64,000 nucleotides of DNA from Mesorhizobium ventifaucium (lineage in GTDB: Bacteria; Pseudomonadota; Alphaproteobacteria; Rhizobiales; Rhizobiaceae): the NCBI RefSeq assembly GCF_935822925.1, contig NZ_CAKXZS010000025.1, forward strand, positions 19,341-83,340, given 5' to 3'. A program made the translations under genes and the position numbers. This document shows positions 9,101 to 17,176 of the stretch, piece by piece; within the stretch, counting starts at the first letter, position 1, and each line of letters starts with the position of its first letter. The notes under the pieces are model-generated. The model saw nothing but the letters and a program-made list of their open reading frames with translations. It was not told where the DNA came from and did not search any database.

Positions 9101-9916
9101 GTCGGCGGCCACAAGGTCTATCTGCGCACCGGCGAATTCGACGACGGTCGCCTTGGCGAGATCTTCATCGACATGCACAAGGAAGGTGCCGCCTTCCGGG
9201 CGATGATGAACAACTTCGCCATCGCCATCTCGCTCGGCCTGCAATATGGCGTGCCGCTCGAGGAATATGTCGAAGCCTTCACCTTCACCAAATTCGAGCC
9301 GGCCGGCATGGTGCAGGGCAACGACGCCATCAAGAACGCCACGTCGATCCTCGACTACGTGTTCCGCGAGCTTGCCGTGTCCTATCTTGCCCGCCACGAC
9401 CTCGCCCATGTCGACCAGTCGGATTTCGACAAGACCGCACTCGGCCGCGGCATCAACGAAGGCAAGGCGACGCCGTTCTCGAAGGGGCTGACCCGCGGCG
9501 TCTCGCCGGTCAAGCTGGTATCGGGCATGGGTGCCGAACCCAAGGGGTTTGGCGGTTCAAATCCCTCTCCCGCTCCCACTCGTTCGGCGCCGACGGCGTT
9601 CTCAGGCTCCAATGTGCTGGCGCTGAAGCCGGCCAGCGACGAAGCGATCGCCTATAAGCGGGACTATGAGGAGCGGGCGAAGGAACTGGTCGAGGACATT
9701 GCCTATGAGGAAGCAACCGACCCGACCGGGCTGTTCACCGACGATGCCGCGAAAGAAGCGGCCGAGGCCAAGGCGCTTGCCGCGACAAGGCGTCAGCAAT
9801 CCTTGATGCAGGGCTACACCGGCAACGAATGCTCGGAATGCCACAACTTCACCATGGTGCGGAACGGCACGTGTGAGAAGTGCGATACCTGTGGGGCTAC
9901 GAGCGGGTGCAGCTGA
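6134..9916 (+). CDS. nrdJ: Adenosylcobalamin-dependent (class II) ribonucleotide reductase
   Basis: 1260 aa, the sole dNTP-synthesis enzyme seen here; it reduces ribonucleotides using a radical made from coenzyme B12, without oxygen. Visible catalytic landmarks are the first redox Cys in PHACFIQGV, the thiyl-radical stretch NPCSEYMFLDDTACN, and the C-terminal CSECHNF ... CEKCDTCG cysteine cluster. The length is that of the large alphaproteobacterial NrdJ. The ATG at 6134 gives the conserved MRIERRFTKQG start; the frame is open to 6017 with unrelated residues. A low-complexity linker near residues 1130-1160 contains a stretch that looks like a tRNA 3' end (see findings). Confidence 0.96.
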   Translation: MRIERRFTKQGLAGQEGAAYAEIEFRKALSEIKNPDGSVVFRLDNIDVPAQFSQVAADILAQKYYRKAGVPARLKKVEENDVPSFLWRSVADEAELAKLPEAERYGSEIDARQVFDRLAGTWTYWGWKGGYFKSEEDARAFRDELAYMLATQRVAPNSPQWFNTGLHWAYGIDGPSQGHFYVDPFTGKLTKSKSSYEHPQPHACFIQGVQDDLVNEGGIMDLWVREARLFKYGSGTGSNFSFLRGEGEKLSGGGRSSGLMSFLKIGDRAAGAIKSGGTTRRAAKMVIVDADHPDIEEFIDWKVNEEQKVASLVTGSKIVKKHLEAIMKACINCEGQDDDCFDPAINTALKREIKLAKKDGVPENYIYRVIQFARQGYTSMSFKTYDTDWDSDAYLTVSGQNSNNSVSLKDDFLRAVEEDADWHLTARKDGKVLKTLKARDLWEKIGYAAWASADPGLHFNTTMNDWHTCAAAGAIRASNPCSEYMFLDDTACNLASINLLPYRNADGTIDISAYEHTVRLWTMVLEISVMMAQFPSKEIAKLSYEYRTLGLGYANIGGLLMTSGIPYDSDEGRAICAALTAIMTGTAYATSAEMAAELGAFPDYDRNAQNMLRVMRNHRRAAYGDKDGYEKLAVNPVPLVASDLKQPELAVHAKAAWDRAIELGEEHGYRNAQATVIAPTGTIGLVMDCDTTGIEPDFALVKFKKLAGGGYFKIINRAVPEALRTLGYSESQIAEIEAYAVGHGNLNQAPAVNPGSLRAKGFTDDKIAALNAALKSAFDIKFVFNQWTLGADWVKETFGFTDEQLNDFSFEMLPALGFSKKDLEAANIHVCGAMTLEGAPFLKAEHLPVFDCASPCGKIGKRSLSINSHIQMMAAAQPFISGAISKTINMPNDATVEDAKGAYMLSWKLALKANALYRDGSKLSQPLNASLLADVEDDDDDAVEQLIAAPASQRAVQVTEKIVERVVERLYRDREKLPNRRKGYTQKAVVGGHKVYLRTGEFDDGRLGEIFIDMHKEGAAFRAMMNNFAIAISLGLQYGVPLEEYVEAFTFTKFEPAGMVQGNDAIKNATSILDYVFRELAVSYLARHDLAHVDQSDFDKTALGRGINEGKATPFSKGLTRGVSPVKLVSGMGAEPKGFGGSNPSPAPTRSAPTAFSGSNVLALKPASDEAIAYKRDYEERAKELVEDIAYEEATDPTGLFTDDAAKEAAEAKALAATRRQQSLMQGYTGNECSECHNFTMVRNGTCEKCDTCGATSGCS

Positions 9917-10100
9917 GGACCGATGCCGCTGAGGTGGACCTTAAGGAATGTCCCTATGGGCGTATTCGTTTCCGCGAGGGGAGTTAAGGTTTGTCCTCGT
10001 AAATGTGCCGGACCCTGTCCTTACTGATGGTGATGGGGAACTCAAGGTCAGTACCTGGGCGCAGCGTACGGTGCCGCCCACAAGAAGCGGAGACATCGTA

Positions 10101-10742
10101 TTGGAGCATGAATATACCGTGTTGGGTGGGGTGAACCGCGCCCGGATCGGGCACTACCTGGGCATCATATCCAGCGCTGTTTCGGCCGGCGTCGTGTTTG
10201 TCTTCCTATCAGCAATCGATCTTGCGAGTAAATTCGGCATTTCGGCAAACCTGCCCCCCTCGGTCCTGTCTTTAGCAGGTGCCGGCACCGTCTTCCTTGT
10301 TCTCTATTGGATTCTCGATCGGTTTGCTTGGAAGTGGATCGGCCTTTCAAGGCTGCTCAAGGTACCTGACCTGTCGGGGAATTGGGACTGTAAGGGCCAG
10401 ACAATCAATCCTGATGGCACGACCGAGTACCAGTGGAAGGCAGTGATCACGATTGTTCAGAGTTGGGACCGCATACGGGTCCGGCTCAAGACGGATCAAT
10501 CTGGTTCCAACAGCACCAGCGCCGCCTTAATTTGCGATGAAGCTGACGGGTACAGGCTTTTCTACAGCTACAAGAACGACCCGAGCATTGGCGAGACTGA
10601 ATTGAGGAGCCACCGCGGGTCGGCAGAGATCACATTCGCCAAGGATCTGCAGTCCGGCAACGGCGAATATTTCAATGGACACGGCCGCTATACTTTCGGC
10701 CAGATGAGCCTAAACAGGTTGCAAGATGGCCACCGACATTGA
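10101..10742 (+). CDS. CBASS effector Cap15-like: two membrane helices plus beta-barrel sensor
   Basis: 213 aa from a TTG at 10101. Two hydrophobic helices lie at about residues 17-40 and 53-74. They are followed from about residue 83 by a beta-rich domain starting VPDLSGNWDCKG and ending GHGRYTFGQMSLNR, matching the 'SMODS-associated 2TM beta-strand-rich' (Cap15) effector layout. Cap15 binds a cyclic dinucleotide and disrupts the inner membrane during phage infection. The TTG is preferred because AGCGGAGA lies 8 bases upstream and the first conserved residues (HEYTV..NRARIG) follow at once; the frame stays open to an ATG at 9948 whose AAGGA abuts the codon. It overlaps the cyclase gene by 17 bases. 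Confidence 0.8.
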   Translation: MEHEYTVLGGVNRARIGHYLGIISSAVSAGVVFVFLSAIDLASKFGISANLPPSVLSLAGAGTVFLVLYWILDRFAWKWIGLSRLLKVPDLSGNWDCKGQTINPDGTTEYQWKAVITIVQSWDRIRVRLKTDQSGSNSTSAALICDEADGYRLFYSYKNDPSIGETELRSHRGSAEITFAKDLQSGNGEYFNGHGRYTFGQMSLNRLQDGHRH

Positions 10743-11867
10743 GAAGCGTCTTAAACAGTTGAGTACTCGTCGCAGAGGGATCGATCGCCTCGGACGCCTT
10801 AGCACGGCCGCGCAGACCGACATCTTGCAGAAAAGTTTCCTCAACGAGAGTTGGCAGAAGCGGGCCCCGGCCCAGCCGAACACGCGGTATGCGTTGGGTG
10901 CAATGCAAGAAGTCGGCCCGGACTACACCCGTATCAGCATCGAGACGGCGGAGCGGGTCGGCAAACAACTCAAGGAAAAGCTTGAGGCCGCGGGTTGGTC
11001 CGTCGAATTCGGCTGCAAGGATCGGTGCCGCTCAACGTTCACATCAGAGGTGTCAGCGACGTTGACCTTTTGAACCTCGAAGCCAATTTCCTCACCTACC
11101 TGCCTTCAGGGCTTAAGGCCCGTCTTGGCCATTATACAAGTCCGACAAGCGAGAGTTCTGTGGACCGATTGATGCGGCTACGCAAAGAATGCGAAAATGC
11201 TCTGATCAACGCATACCCTGCCGCTGACGTCGACACATCAGGAGGCAAGGCAATTGCAATTTCGGGAGGTTCGCTGGCGAGGCCAGTCGACGTCGTGCCT
11301 TCGCACTGGAACGACACTGTTGAATACCAATCTTCGGACCTCGAGCGCGATCGCGGCGTCACCATCTTGAACAAAAAGGTGCCCGAAACGATCGATAACT
11401 TGCCTTTCCTGCATATCGGTCGAGTGCACGATCGCGATCACAATGAGGCGCGGGGCGGGCTGAAAAAGGCGATCCGACTGTGCAAGAACGTCAAGAACGA
11501 CGCGATCGAGGATGGAAAGACCATAAACCTGCCCAGCTTCGATATTGCTGCTATCATGTACCACGCTAATCAAGCCGCGCTGCGCGCCGGCGTCTTTTAC
11601 GAGCTGGCGATTCTTGCCGAAACGCAGCGTTTTCTGGATCAACTGTGGCACAATAAGGAGCATGCGCGGACCCTGAATGTGCCCGACGGCTCGCGCCGCA
11701 TATTTGACAATGAAGGGAAGTTTGGCGGTCTCCTAACCCTGTCGTCGGAATTGGACGACCTAGCACGTGAAGTAGCACGCGAACAGAACCAAGCTCTTCG
11801 TTATCAGCAGTCAATCCCGCTGGAGGAAAGCCGAAAAGCTATCTCAAACATCTTGGTTCCTGACTGA
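10726..11867 (+). pseudogene. CD-NTase (CBASS cyclic-oligonucleotide synthase), frameshifted
   Basis: Two abutting frames make one CD-NTase of about 380 aa. The first (10726-11010) begins MATDIEKRLKQLSTRRRGID and runs to GWSVEF. The second continues with RLQGSVPLNVHIRGVSDVDL, holding the nucleotidyltransferase GS motif and the DVD metal-binding pair, then RPVDVVPSHW with the third Asp, and ends in a helical C-terminal half (HANQAALRAGVFYELAILAE). The join is at about 11009-11011, where TTCGG would be TTCCGG in an intact gene (one C missing). Without correction the product stops at 11073, before any catalytic residue. It starts inside the cap15 gene, so the two are coupled. The upstream partner and the catalytic motifs make the family call firm; whether it is dead is not certain. 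Confidence 0.82.
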
Positions 11868-11983
11868 GGATACGCGTCGTCGGCGGCTAGTCCATAGTCT
11901 GGCCTCCTGCTGCTTGCAAATGGCAGTTTGAGTGTTGTGTGCGGCGGTCGTTTGAAGCGTTCCGGAGAAAGTCGACATCGAGG

Positions 11984-12722
11984 TCACAAACTTAATCGCG
12001 GCACGATCCACTCCGAGTAGCCATTTGAATCAGGCGCAAATTCTTGTACGAGCACCTCTCGATTCGGACCTGGAAGTCGGTTGAGTACTTGCCGAACTTC
12101 GTTTTCCAAATCACGGCGGCGGGTCCACACGCCCATAATTGCTTCAGGAGCTATCCGGTCCCGCACCTGGACTTCCGCGTCAGGATCGGTGGTCAGGAAA
12201 AGTGGAATGCCTGTCTCTGCCCGGTAAGACGTCCCGCCGAAATTTGTGGGGGCCATTTCAATTTCGTCAGAAAACATCTGATTTAACGCCCACGGGCCGT
12301 CTAAACGGCCTTGATGGTTTTTCATTTTATTTGTCGCCGCATTGCGGAAGCGGAAAGCGCAATCCTGTGTCCATAGGATTCTTGGATCGAGAACGAGCAC
12401 GACCCATTCGGCTCCGGGGCAACCTTTCCTCTTTTTGGTGAAAATGCCTTGCTGACCGCTGAAATGGATAGGGAAACCACTTTATTATTGTCATCCATGC
12501 GGTAACGGCACCGACATAGGCGTCAAAATCGGCAGTGGAAAGAATTTCCCGCGATAAAATGCCATGCTCAACGATGTTGGGCAAATTGTCGACAATTGTA
12601 AAATGAAGCAGAAAACGGATGCCCTGACTCGCTGCTACACCTTTGATCCTATCAGGTACTGAGTCACGTCTTGCCAATTCGGTATCCCATGCTGCCGTTG
12701 TGATTGTCGCCATGGATAGCAA
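11984..12722 (-). pseudogene. DarT-like ADP-ribosyltransferase (DUF4433), two frameshifts
   Basis: The pieces on the minus strand add up to about 246 aa. The N-terminal part (start 12713 or 12722) reads VPDRIKGVAASQGIRFLLHF then TIVDNLPNIVEHGILS, the conserved NAD-binding start of the DarT family. The middle (about 12500-12437, other frame) reads NNKVVSLSISAVSKAFSPKR. The C-terminal part (12413-11984, third frame) reads WVVLVLDPRILWTQDCAFRF then RNAATN, and later TDPDAEVQVRDRIAPEAI with the catalytic Glu position. Both changes are -1, the second beside an A5 run at 12432-12436. DarT enzymes ADP-ribosylate thymidine in single-stranded DNA; no DarG macrodomain antitoxin gene is adjacent. Confidence 0.7.
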
Positions 12723-13111
12723 AGATCACGATGGGCCGTATAGCACCGATGAAATTGCACTCTCCTGCATGAGGCTTCCGTCTTAGGTTCCCGACCTGTG
12801 ACTCCATCCTTATCCGGCAGGAAGTAGCACTGCACCTCACCTTTGGGCCGGACGCACGACCGCCCCCGATGTGGGCAGCGCGGCATTGTGCCCATCAGAT
12901 TGTTGGCCATCGACCCCGCCGCGTGCTCTCATAAGAGTATCTCGGCTGGGTTTCATATCTGACTGAGGTGCTCGAACGGCGACTTTGACAAGATCTGCAG
13001 GTGCTCGGGAGCACCGCGCTATTACCGCCACGGCTGCAAACTCTGGTCGCCGACATAAGCGATTTGGCTCCCCTTCTCCCCTTGTGACAAGGGGAGAGGA
13101 AAGAACCAGCT
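12723..13111. other. Gene-free spacer at the edge of the defence island
   Basis: About 390 bases with no supportable gene on either strand; in particular no macrodomain (DarG) remnant was recognised. At 13074-13097 there is a perfect hairpin with arms TTCTCCCCTTGT and ACAAGGGGAGA, a repeat also seen as half-copies at 42749-42776 and 42846-42860. It probably terminates the minus-strand gene flow or is a mobile repeat. Confidence 0.6.
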
Positions 13112-15310
13112 TCAATTCACGGCGCTGATGTTGCCCAAGCGTAAAAACAGCGTTTCGCCGGAAGAATCGTCGACGCCGTCATTGTCGGTGGCGACGAAGA
13201 TGTCGCCGTTCTTGTCGATGGTGAAACCTTCGACCTTGTCGACGACATAGCCGTTGGTGGCTGATTTCAGGTCGCCGACGATGTCGCGCACCAGCGTCTT
13301 TTCGACCAACGGCAGGTCGCCGCCGAGCTTGGCAGGTTTGAAGGCGTCGAGGGCCACCGAATAGATCCGCTTCACCTTGGCCAGGTCGCCGATCTGGTTG
13401 TCGCGTTCGAGGATGTAGAGCTTGCCGTCATGCGCGGTGATCTCCGACAGGCCCATCCAGCCAGCTTCGGTCGCTTCGAGCGGATAGCGCACCGCCGACC
13501 ATTCCTTGGCCTTGGGCTTGTAGGCCAAGAGCTTGACCTGATTCTTCGGATCGTCGGCCCATTCGCGTTGCATGGCCATCACCAGCGTCAGGTCGTCGCC
13601 CTCGCCGACCGCAGTGATACCTTCGAGACCGAAGCGGGTCTGATGGGCGAGCAGTTCCATCGGGAAGCCGATTTCCTGCTTGATCTCGCCCTTGTCGTTG
13701 ACGCGCAGGATGGCGTGCGGGACGAGCTTTGCCGGATCGCCTTCATTGGCCAGCCAAAAGCCGCCTTCACCGTCGGCGACAAGACCCTCGATATCGAGCT
13801 TCTGTGCAGGATGGCCATCACGCGTGACGATGGTCTTGCCGGTGATCAGCGCCGGCGTCTGGGTGGCATCGATCTCGAAGATCGAGGGCGCGTTGGCGTA
13901 GAACGAGTCCGAGGCAGCGAACAGCTTGCCGGCAGCATCGCTGGCCGCGAGCGCCGAAAGCGCACCCCAGCCGAGCGGCGTGCCGTCCGCCGTGAGCTTT
14001 GCCGTGATCATCGGGTAAGTGGCGGGACCCTCGGAGCGCTCGTAGATCATGACGTGCGAACGGGCGAGCCCGTCCTCGACCAGGTCGGCCTCGTTGGCGG
14101 TGACCAGGAGATTGCGCGACGGGATCGCGACCAGGCCTTCCGGGCCGATGCCGGATGGCAGGATCTGGACGAACCGAGGCTCCGCACCCGTGTCCTTGTA
14201 GACGCCGACAACGGAACCACGCTCCGAAGCGACGAAAATCAGTCCGTCTTCGCCGAACGTGCCGGTCTCGAGAGCTTCCGGCTCGACGCCCTTCTTGTTG
14301 CGGTCGTCGGGATAATGGCCGGCATTGGCGACCTGGTACTCGAAGGACGGACCGGATTCGTAGAGGACCTCGCCCTTCTTGCTGAAGATTGTGAAGCCGC
14401 GCGAGCCGCCCTTGTAGTCGCCTTCGTTGGCGACGACGAGACGGTCATTGTCGAGCCATTTCACGGCGTCGGGCTCGCGCGCGACGTTTTCCATTTTGCC
14501 ATCGAAGGACAAGGCGCCGTTCTTCTTGGTGTCGATCTTGTCCAGCGCGACTGAGCCTGCGGTGAAGTGAGTGACGATCGCGCCGGTTTCGGCGTTGACT
14601 ATGGCAATGTGGTTGTTTTCCTGCAGCGTGACCGCGATCTCGCCGGCCTCGTTGAAGGCGACGAATTCCGGCTCCGGATCTTCCGCCACGACTTCGGCAA
14701 TACCCGCCAGGTTGACGGTCTTCATCGTCGCGCAATCAGGCTGGCCTTCGGCAAGCGTAAAGATCTTGAGGTCGCCCGCCGGCATCTGCGGAATTTCTCC
14801 GTCGTTCAGCTCCTCGTCGCGCTCGTTCTCGATGGCAATGGCCAGGAACTTGCCGTCCTTGCTGAACGCCAGCGAGTCCGGCTGGCCGCCGAGGTCGCAG
14901 GTGCTTTCGATTGCCTTGGAGGCGAGGTCGATGACGGTGAGGTTGCCCGAAGGCTTGGCTTTGCTCTGGGACGTGTTGACGCCGGCCAGAACCTGGCCGC
15001 CGATGACCACGACCGAGGTTGGCTCGCCGTCGATCTTGACGATGCCGCCGGCCTTGGGCGCCTTGGGATCGGCGATGTCGATGAAGCCGACCGCACCGAG
15101 CGGGCTATCGGAATAAACCAGCGTCATGCCGTCTTCGCTCGCCGTGATGATCTCGGACGAAGTCGGCGTGGTCTTCTCGACATCCGCCGGGAGGTTTCCG
15201 GCGACCGCGAAGCTCGCGACCCGGTTGAACATCATGTCGGCATGGGCCGGCAGCGAAACGGAGGCAGCAAGCGCTGCCGTCAGGACGAAAAGCGCGGAAT
15301 GGCGGGGCAC
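13112..15310 (-). CDS. Exported esterase-like phytase-family protein
   Basis: 732 aa, secreted. An N-terminal signal peptide (VPRHSALFVLTAALAASVSL then PAHADMM) is followed by WD40/beta-propeller-like repeats such as GQPDSLAFSKDGKFLAIAIE and EPEFVAFNEAGEIAVTLQEN. The C-terminal half has KLDIEGLVADGEGGFWLANE and VEGFTIDKNGDIFVATDNDG, the signature of the 'esterase-like activity of phytase' domain. It may hydrolyse phosphate esters in the periplasm; activity is inferred from the family. The GTG at 15310 is chosen because AGGAG lies 10 bases before it and the signal peptide begins there; the frame is open to 15388. Confidence 0.82.
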   Translation of the reverse strand: MPRHSALFVLTAALAASVSLPAHADMMFNRVASFAVAGNLPADVEKTTPTSSEIITASEDGMTLVYSDSPLGAVGFIDIADPKAPKAGGIVKIDGEPTSVVVIGGQVLAGVNTSQSKAKPSGNLTVIDLASKAIESTCDLGGQPDSLAFSKDGKFLAIAIENERDEELNDGEIPQMPAGDLKIFTLAEGQPDCATMKTVNLAGIAEVVAEDPEPEFVAFNEAGEIAVTLQENNHIAIVNAETGAIVTHFTAGSVALDKIDTKKNGALSFDGKMENVAREPDAVKWLDNDRLVVANEGDYKGGSRGFTIFSKKGEVLYESGPSFEYQVANAGHYPDDRNKKGVEPEALETGTFGEDGLIFVASERGSVVGVYKDTGAEPRFVQILPSGIGPEGLVAIPSRNLLVTANEADLVEDGLARSHVMIYERSEGPATYPMITAKLTADGTPLGWGALSALAASDAAGKLFAASDSFYANAPSIFEIDATQTPALITGKTIVTRDGHPAQKLDIEGLVADGEGGFWLANEGDPAKLVPHAILRVNDKGEIKQEIGFPMELLAHQTRFGLEGITAVGEGDDLTLVMAMQREWADDPKNQVKLLAYKPKAKEWSAVRYPLEATEAGWMGLSEITAHDGKLYILERDNQIGDLAKVKRIYSVALDAFKPAKLGGDLPLVEKTLVRDIVGDLKSATNGYVVDKVEGFTIDKNGDIFVATDNDGVDDSSGETLFLRLGNISAVN

Positions 15311-15516
15311 GGGCGGCGTCTCCTGTTCGAATGGAAGCCACCTGATTTGCGGGAACCACATTTCAAAGCGATGACGGATCGATGACACTTCCGCGACAGG
15401 CGGTCAGGGTCCATCGATATTCACCTCATGCTGGCCTGCAAATGGCGGCTTTCTGCGGCCGCGATCAGCACCCCCGGGCGCGAGCAGCAAGAACTTCCAG
15501 CCCCGGACCGGATCCC

Positions 15517-16533
15517 CTACTCCGCCTCGGCCACCATCTGACGCCCACCAACCCAGTTCCGCCAGGCTCTCTCGTCGCCGTGGAACACGTTGAGGTCGAT
15601 GCGCCCCCTCACCCCATGCGACAGGCCGGAGCCGGAATACTGCCAGAACACCCATTTGCGGCCGGGATAGACCTTTGAAGGGTGCTGTGCCACCGCGCGC
15701 AGCCAGAACGGATAGTCCAGAAATGCGCCTCTGAGATTATCGCGGTAGAAATCAGGCGCGGTGTAGATGATCGGCCGCTGGCCGTAGTGGCGCTCAAGCT
15801 TGTCCATGAACACCTGCATCTTCTCCAGCACCTTCTGCCGCGACGGCCGCCGCTTGCAGCTGGATTCGCCGTTCCACTCGACATCGATCACCGGCGGCAA
15901 GGCGCCCTCGACCCTCGGGACGTTGCGGATGAACCAGTCGGCCTGCTCGCCGGCGGTGCGGCACCAGTAGAAGAAATGGTAGGCGCCGCGCTTGAGGCCG
16001 GCGGCGTCGGCATTGCGCCAGTTCTTCCTGAACATAGGGTCGAGATGATCGCCGCCGTCGGTCGCCTTGATGTAGGCAAAGTTCGCTCCCTGCGCGCGCA
16101 GCTTGTCCCAGTTCACGTTGCCCTGCCAGCGCGAGACATCGACGCCGTGAACGGCGAGGTGTCTGGGCGAGGCCCTGCCGAAATTGATCGGCTTGGCGTC
16201 ACGAAAACGATAGCGCTGGACCGGCTCGGCGAGGATCGGTGCCGCCCGTGCCAGCCGCTTCGGCGCCACCAGGGCAATCGGCTCGACGGGTGGTTCGATG
16301 CTTTCGGCAGGCTCCGGAGTGGCCATTGCCACAGTCTGCTCCGTCGCCTCCTCCTGCGCGAAGTCGGGTTCGGCATCGGCAGCGCCGACCGACGCCACCG
16401 GCGCGGGCGGCCGCACAACCGAGCTGGTCGTCTCGCTGGACGGCACTTGCAGCGCGTCAACGCCGGACGTGGATGTGCAGCCGGCAAGGCAAAGTGACGC
16501 GATCGAGAAGATGACGACGCCTGATAACCGCAT
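15517..16533 (-). CDS. GH25 family lysozyme, predicted lipoprotein
   Basis: 338 aa. The start at 16533 gives a lipoprotein signal MRLSGVVIFSIASLCLAGC with a lipobox LAGC, then a proline/alanine-rich linker of about 100 residues. The catalytic domain runs from VHGVDVSRWQGNVNW to the C-terminus; DVSRWQG and VIDVEWNG carry the acidic catalytic residues of glycoside hydrolase family 25, which cuts the muramic acid-glucosamine bond in peptidoglycan. It is likely anchored in the periplasm and involved in wall remodelling. It stands alone. Confidence 0.9.
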   Translation of the reverse strand: MRLSGVVIFSIASLCLAGCTSTSGVDALQVPSSETTSSVVRPPAPVASVGAADAEPDFAQEEATEQTVAMATPEPAESIEPPVEPIALVAPKRLARAAPILAEPVQRYRFRDAKPINFGRASPRHLAVHGVDVSRWQGNVNWDKLRAQGANFAYIKATDGGDHLDPMFRKNWRNADAAGLKRGAYHFFYWCRTAGEQADWFIRNVPRVEGALPPVIDVEWNGESSCKRRPSRQKVLEKMQVFMDKLERHYGQRPIIYTAPDFYRDNLRGAFLDYPFWLRAVAQHPSKVYPGRKWVFWQYSGSGLSHGVRGRIDLNVFHGDERAWRNWVGGRQMVAEAE

Positions 16534-16759
16534 CTGGACCTGTACGCAGAACACAACAGACCGAGGGCAAGACAACGCCGCCGGACAAACCAGTCCGGAT
16601 TACTAACGAGAAATTGCCAACAAAGTTTGAATCAAATCGTTAGGGCAGATGGGCTGGGCAAACAGAATACATGGCGGGCTCGCTAATCACCGTAGCGGTG
16701 AGAGCCTGGAAACGCCGCAGGAAGGCGCGAAGGATCGCCGACGCCTGCAGGCCCGCTGC

Positions 16760-17008
16760 CTAGCCGCACAACCATAGCTTGTGGCAGCTCTCGGCTACCA
16801 TATGAGCGGGAGGGATGGAGCGGTCGGTGCCGAGGCGATCGGAGTTGGGGCGATCGGTGGCGGGATTGACCGACGCATCATCATCCCGACGAACCTTTTC
16901 TTCAAGCAGCGAGCGAAGCTCGGCCGGCTGCACGCGGTCACGCTCCATCACGAGCCTAACCATCGGATCGCTCAAAAGCTCATCCAGGGTGTTGATTCTG
17001 TCATTCAT
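16760..17008 (-). CDS. Small hypothetical protein
   Basis: 82 aa from the ATG at 17008, which has a GGAGG site 6 bases upstream. The sequence MNDRINTLDELLSDPMVRLV is helical and followed by an acidic/basic stretch (LLEEKVRRDDDA). No membrane segment or known motif is seen. Proteins with this N-terminus look like conserved rhizobial hypotheticals; function unknown. Confidence 0.72.
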   Translation of the reverse strand: MNDRINTLDELLSDPMVRLVMERDRVQPAELRSLLEEKVRRDDDASVNPATDRPNSDRLGTDRSIPPAHMVAESCHKLWLCG

Positions 17009-17176
17009 CCGTCGCCTCCTTCGACTGCCGACCCGCAGGCAATAGATAGGCGGCAATGATGGCTCGCCAATGACGCTTTGCCGACTATCTCGTGTCCCGG
17101 ACGAAAAAATCTGGGCACGCCCTGTGCTTGAGTTCGCCTGTACTTCGGTTCGCCTGTGCTTCAGTTCGCCTGTGCT

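Noticed and set aside
9556..9578. A true tRNA gene
   Set aside because: Only the T-arm and acceptor 3' strand match; no 5' acceptor strand, D-arm or anticodon arm is found upstream, and the segment is in frame inside nrdJ.
9948..10100. N-terminal extension of the Cap15-like protein
   Set aside because: The added residues carry no family features, and the ATG at 9948 has its AAGGA directly against it, while TTG 10101 has a well-placed AGCGGAGA.
11008..11012. Programmed -1 frameshift in the CD-NTase
   Set aside because: No slippery heptamer or stimulatory stem is evident at GAATTCGG; a simple one-base loss explains it better.
12635..12910. 91-residue minus-strand gene upstream of the DarT-like gene
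   Set aside because: The translation (Cys/Arg-rich, no motif) overlaps the DarT-like start in another frame and lacks a ribosome site; most likely a shadow.
13430..14554. 374-residue plus-strand frame
   Set aside because: It is the antisense shadow of the phytase-like esterase gene; its composition is Arg/Asp/Gly rich as expected for antisense GC-rich DNA.
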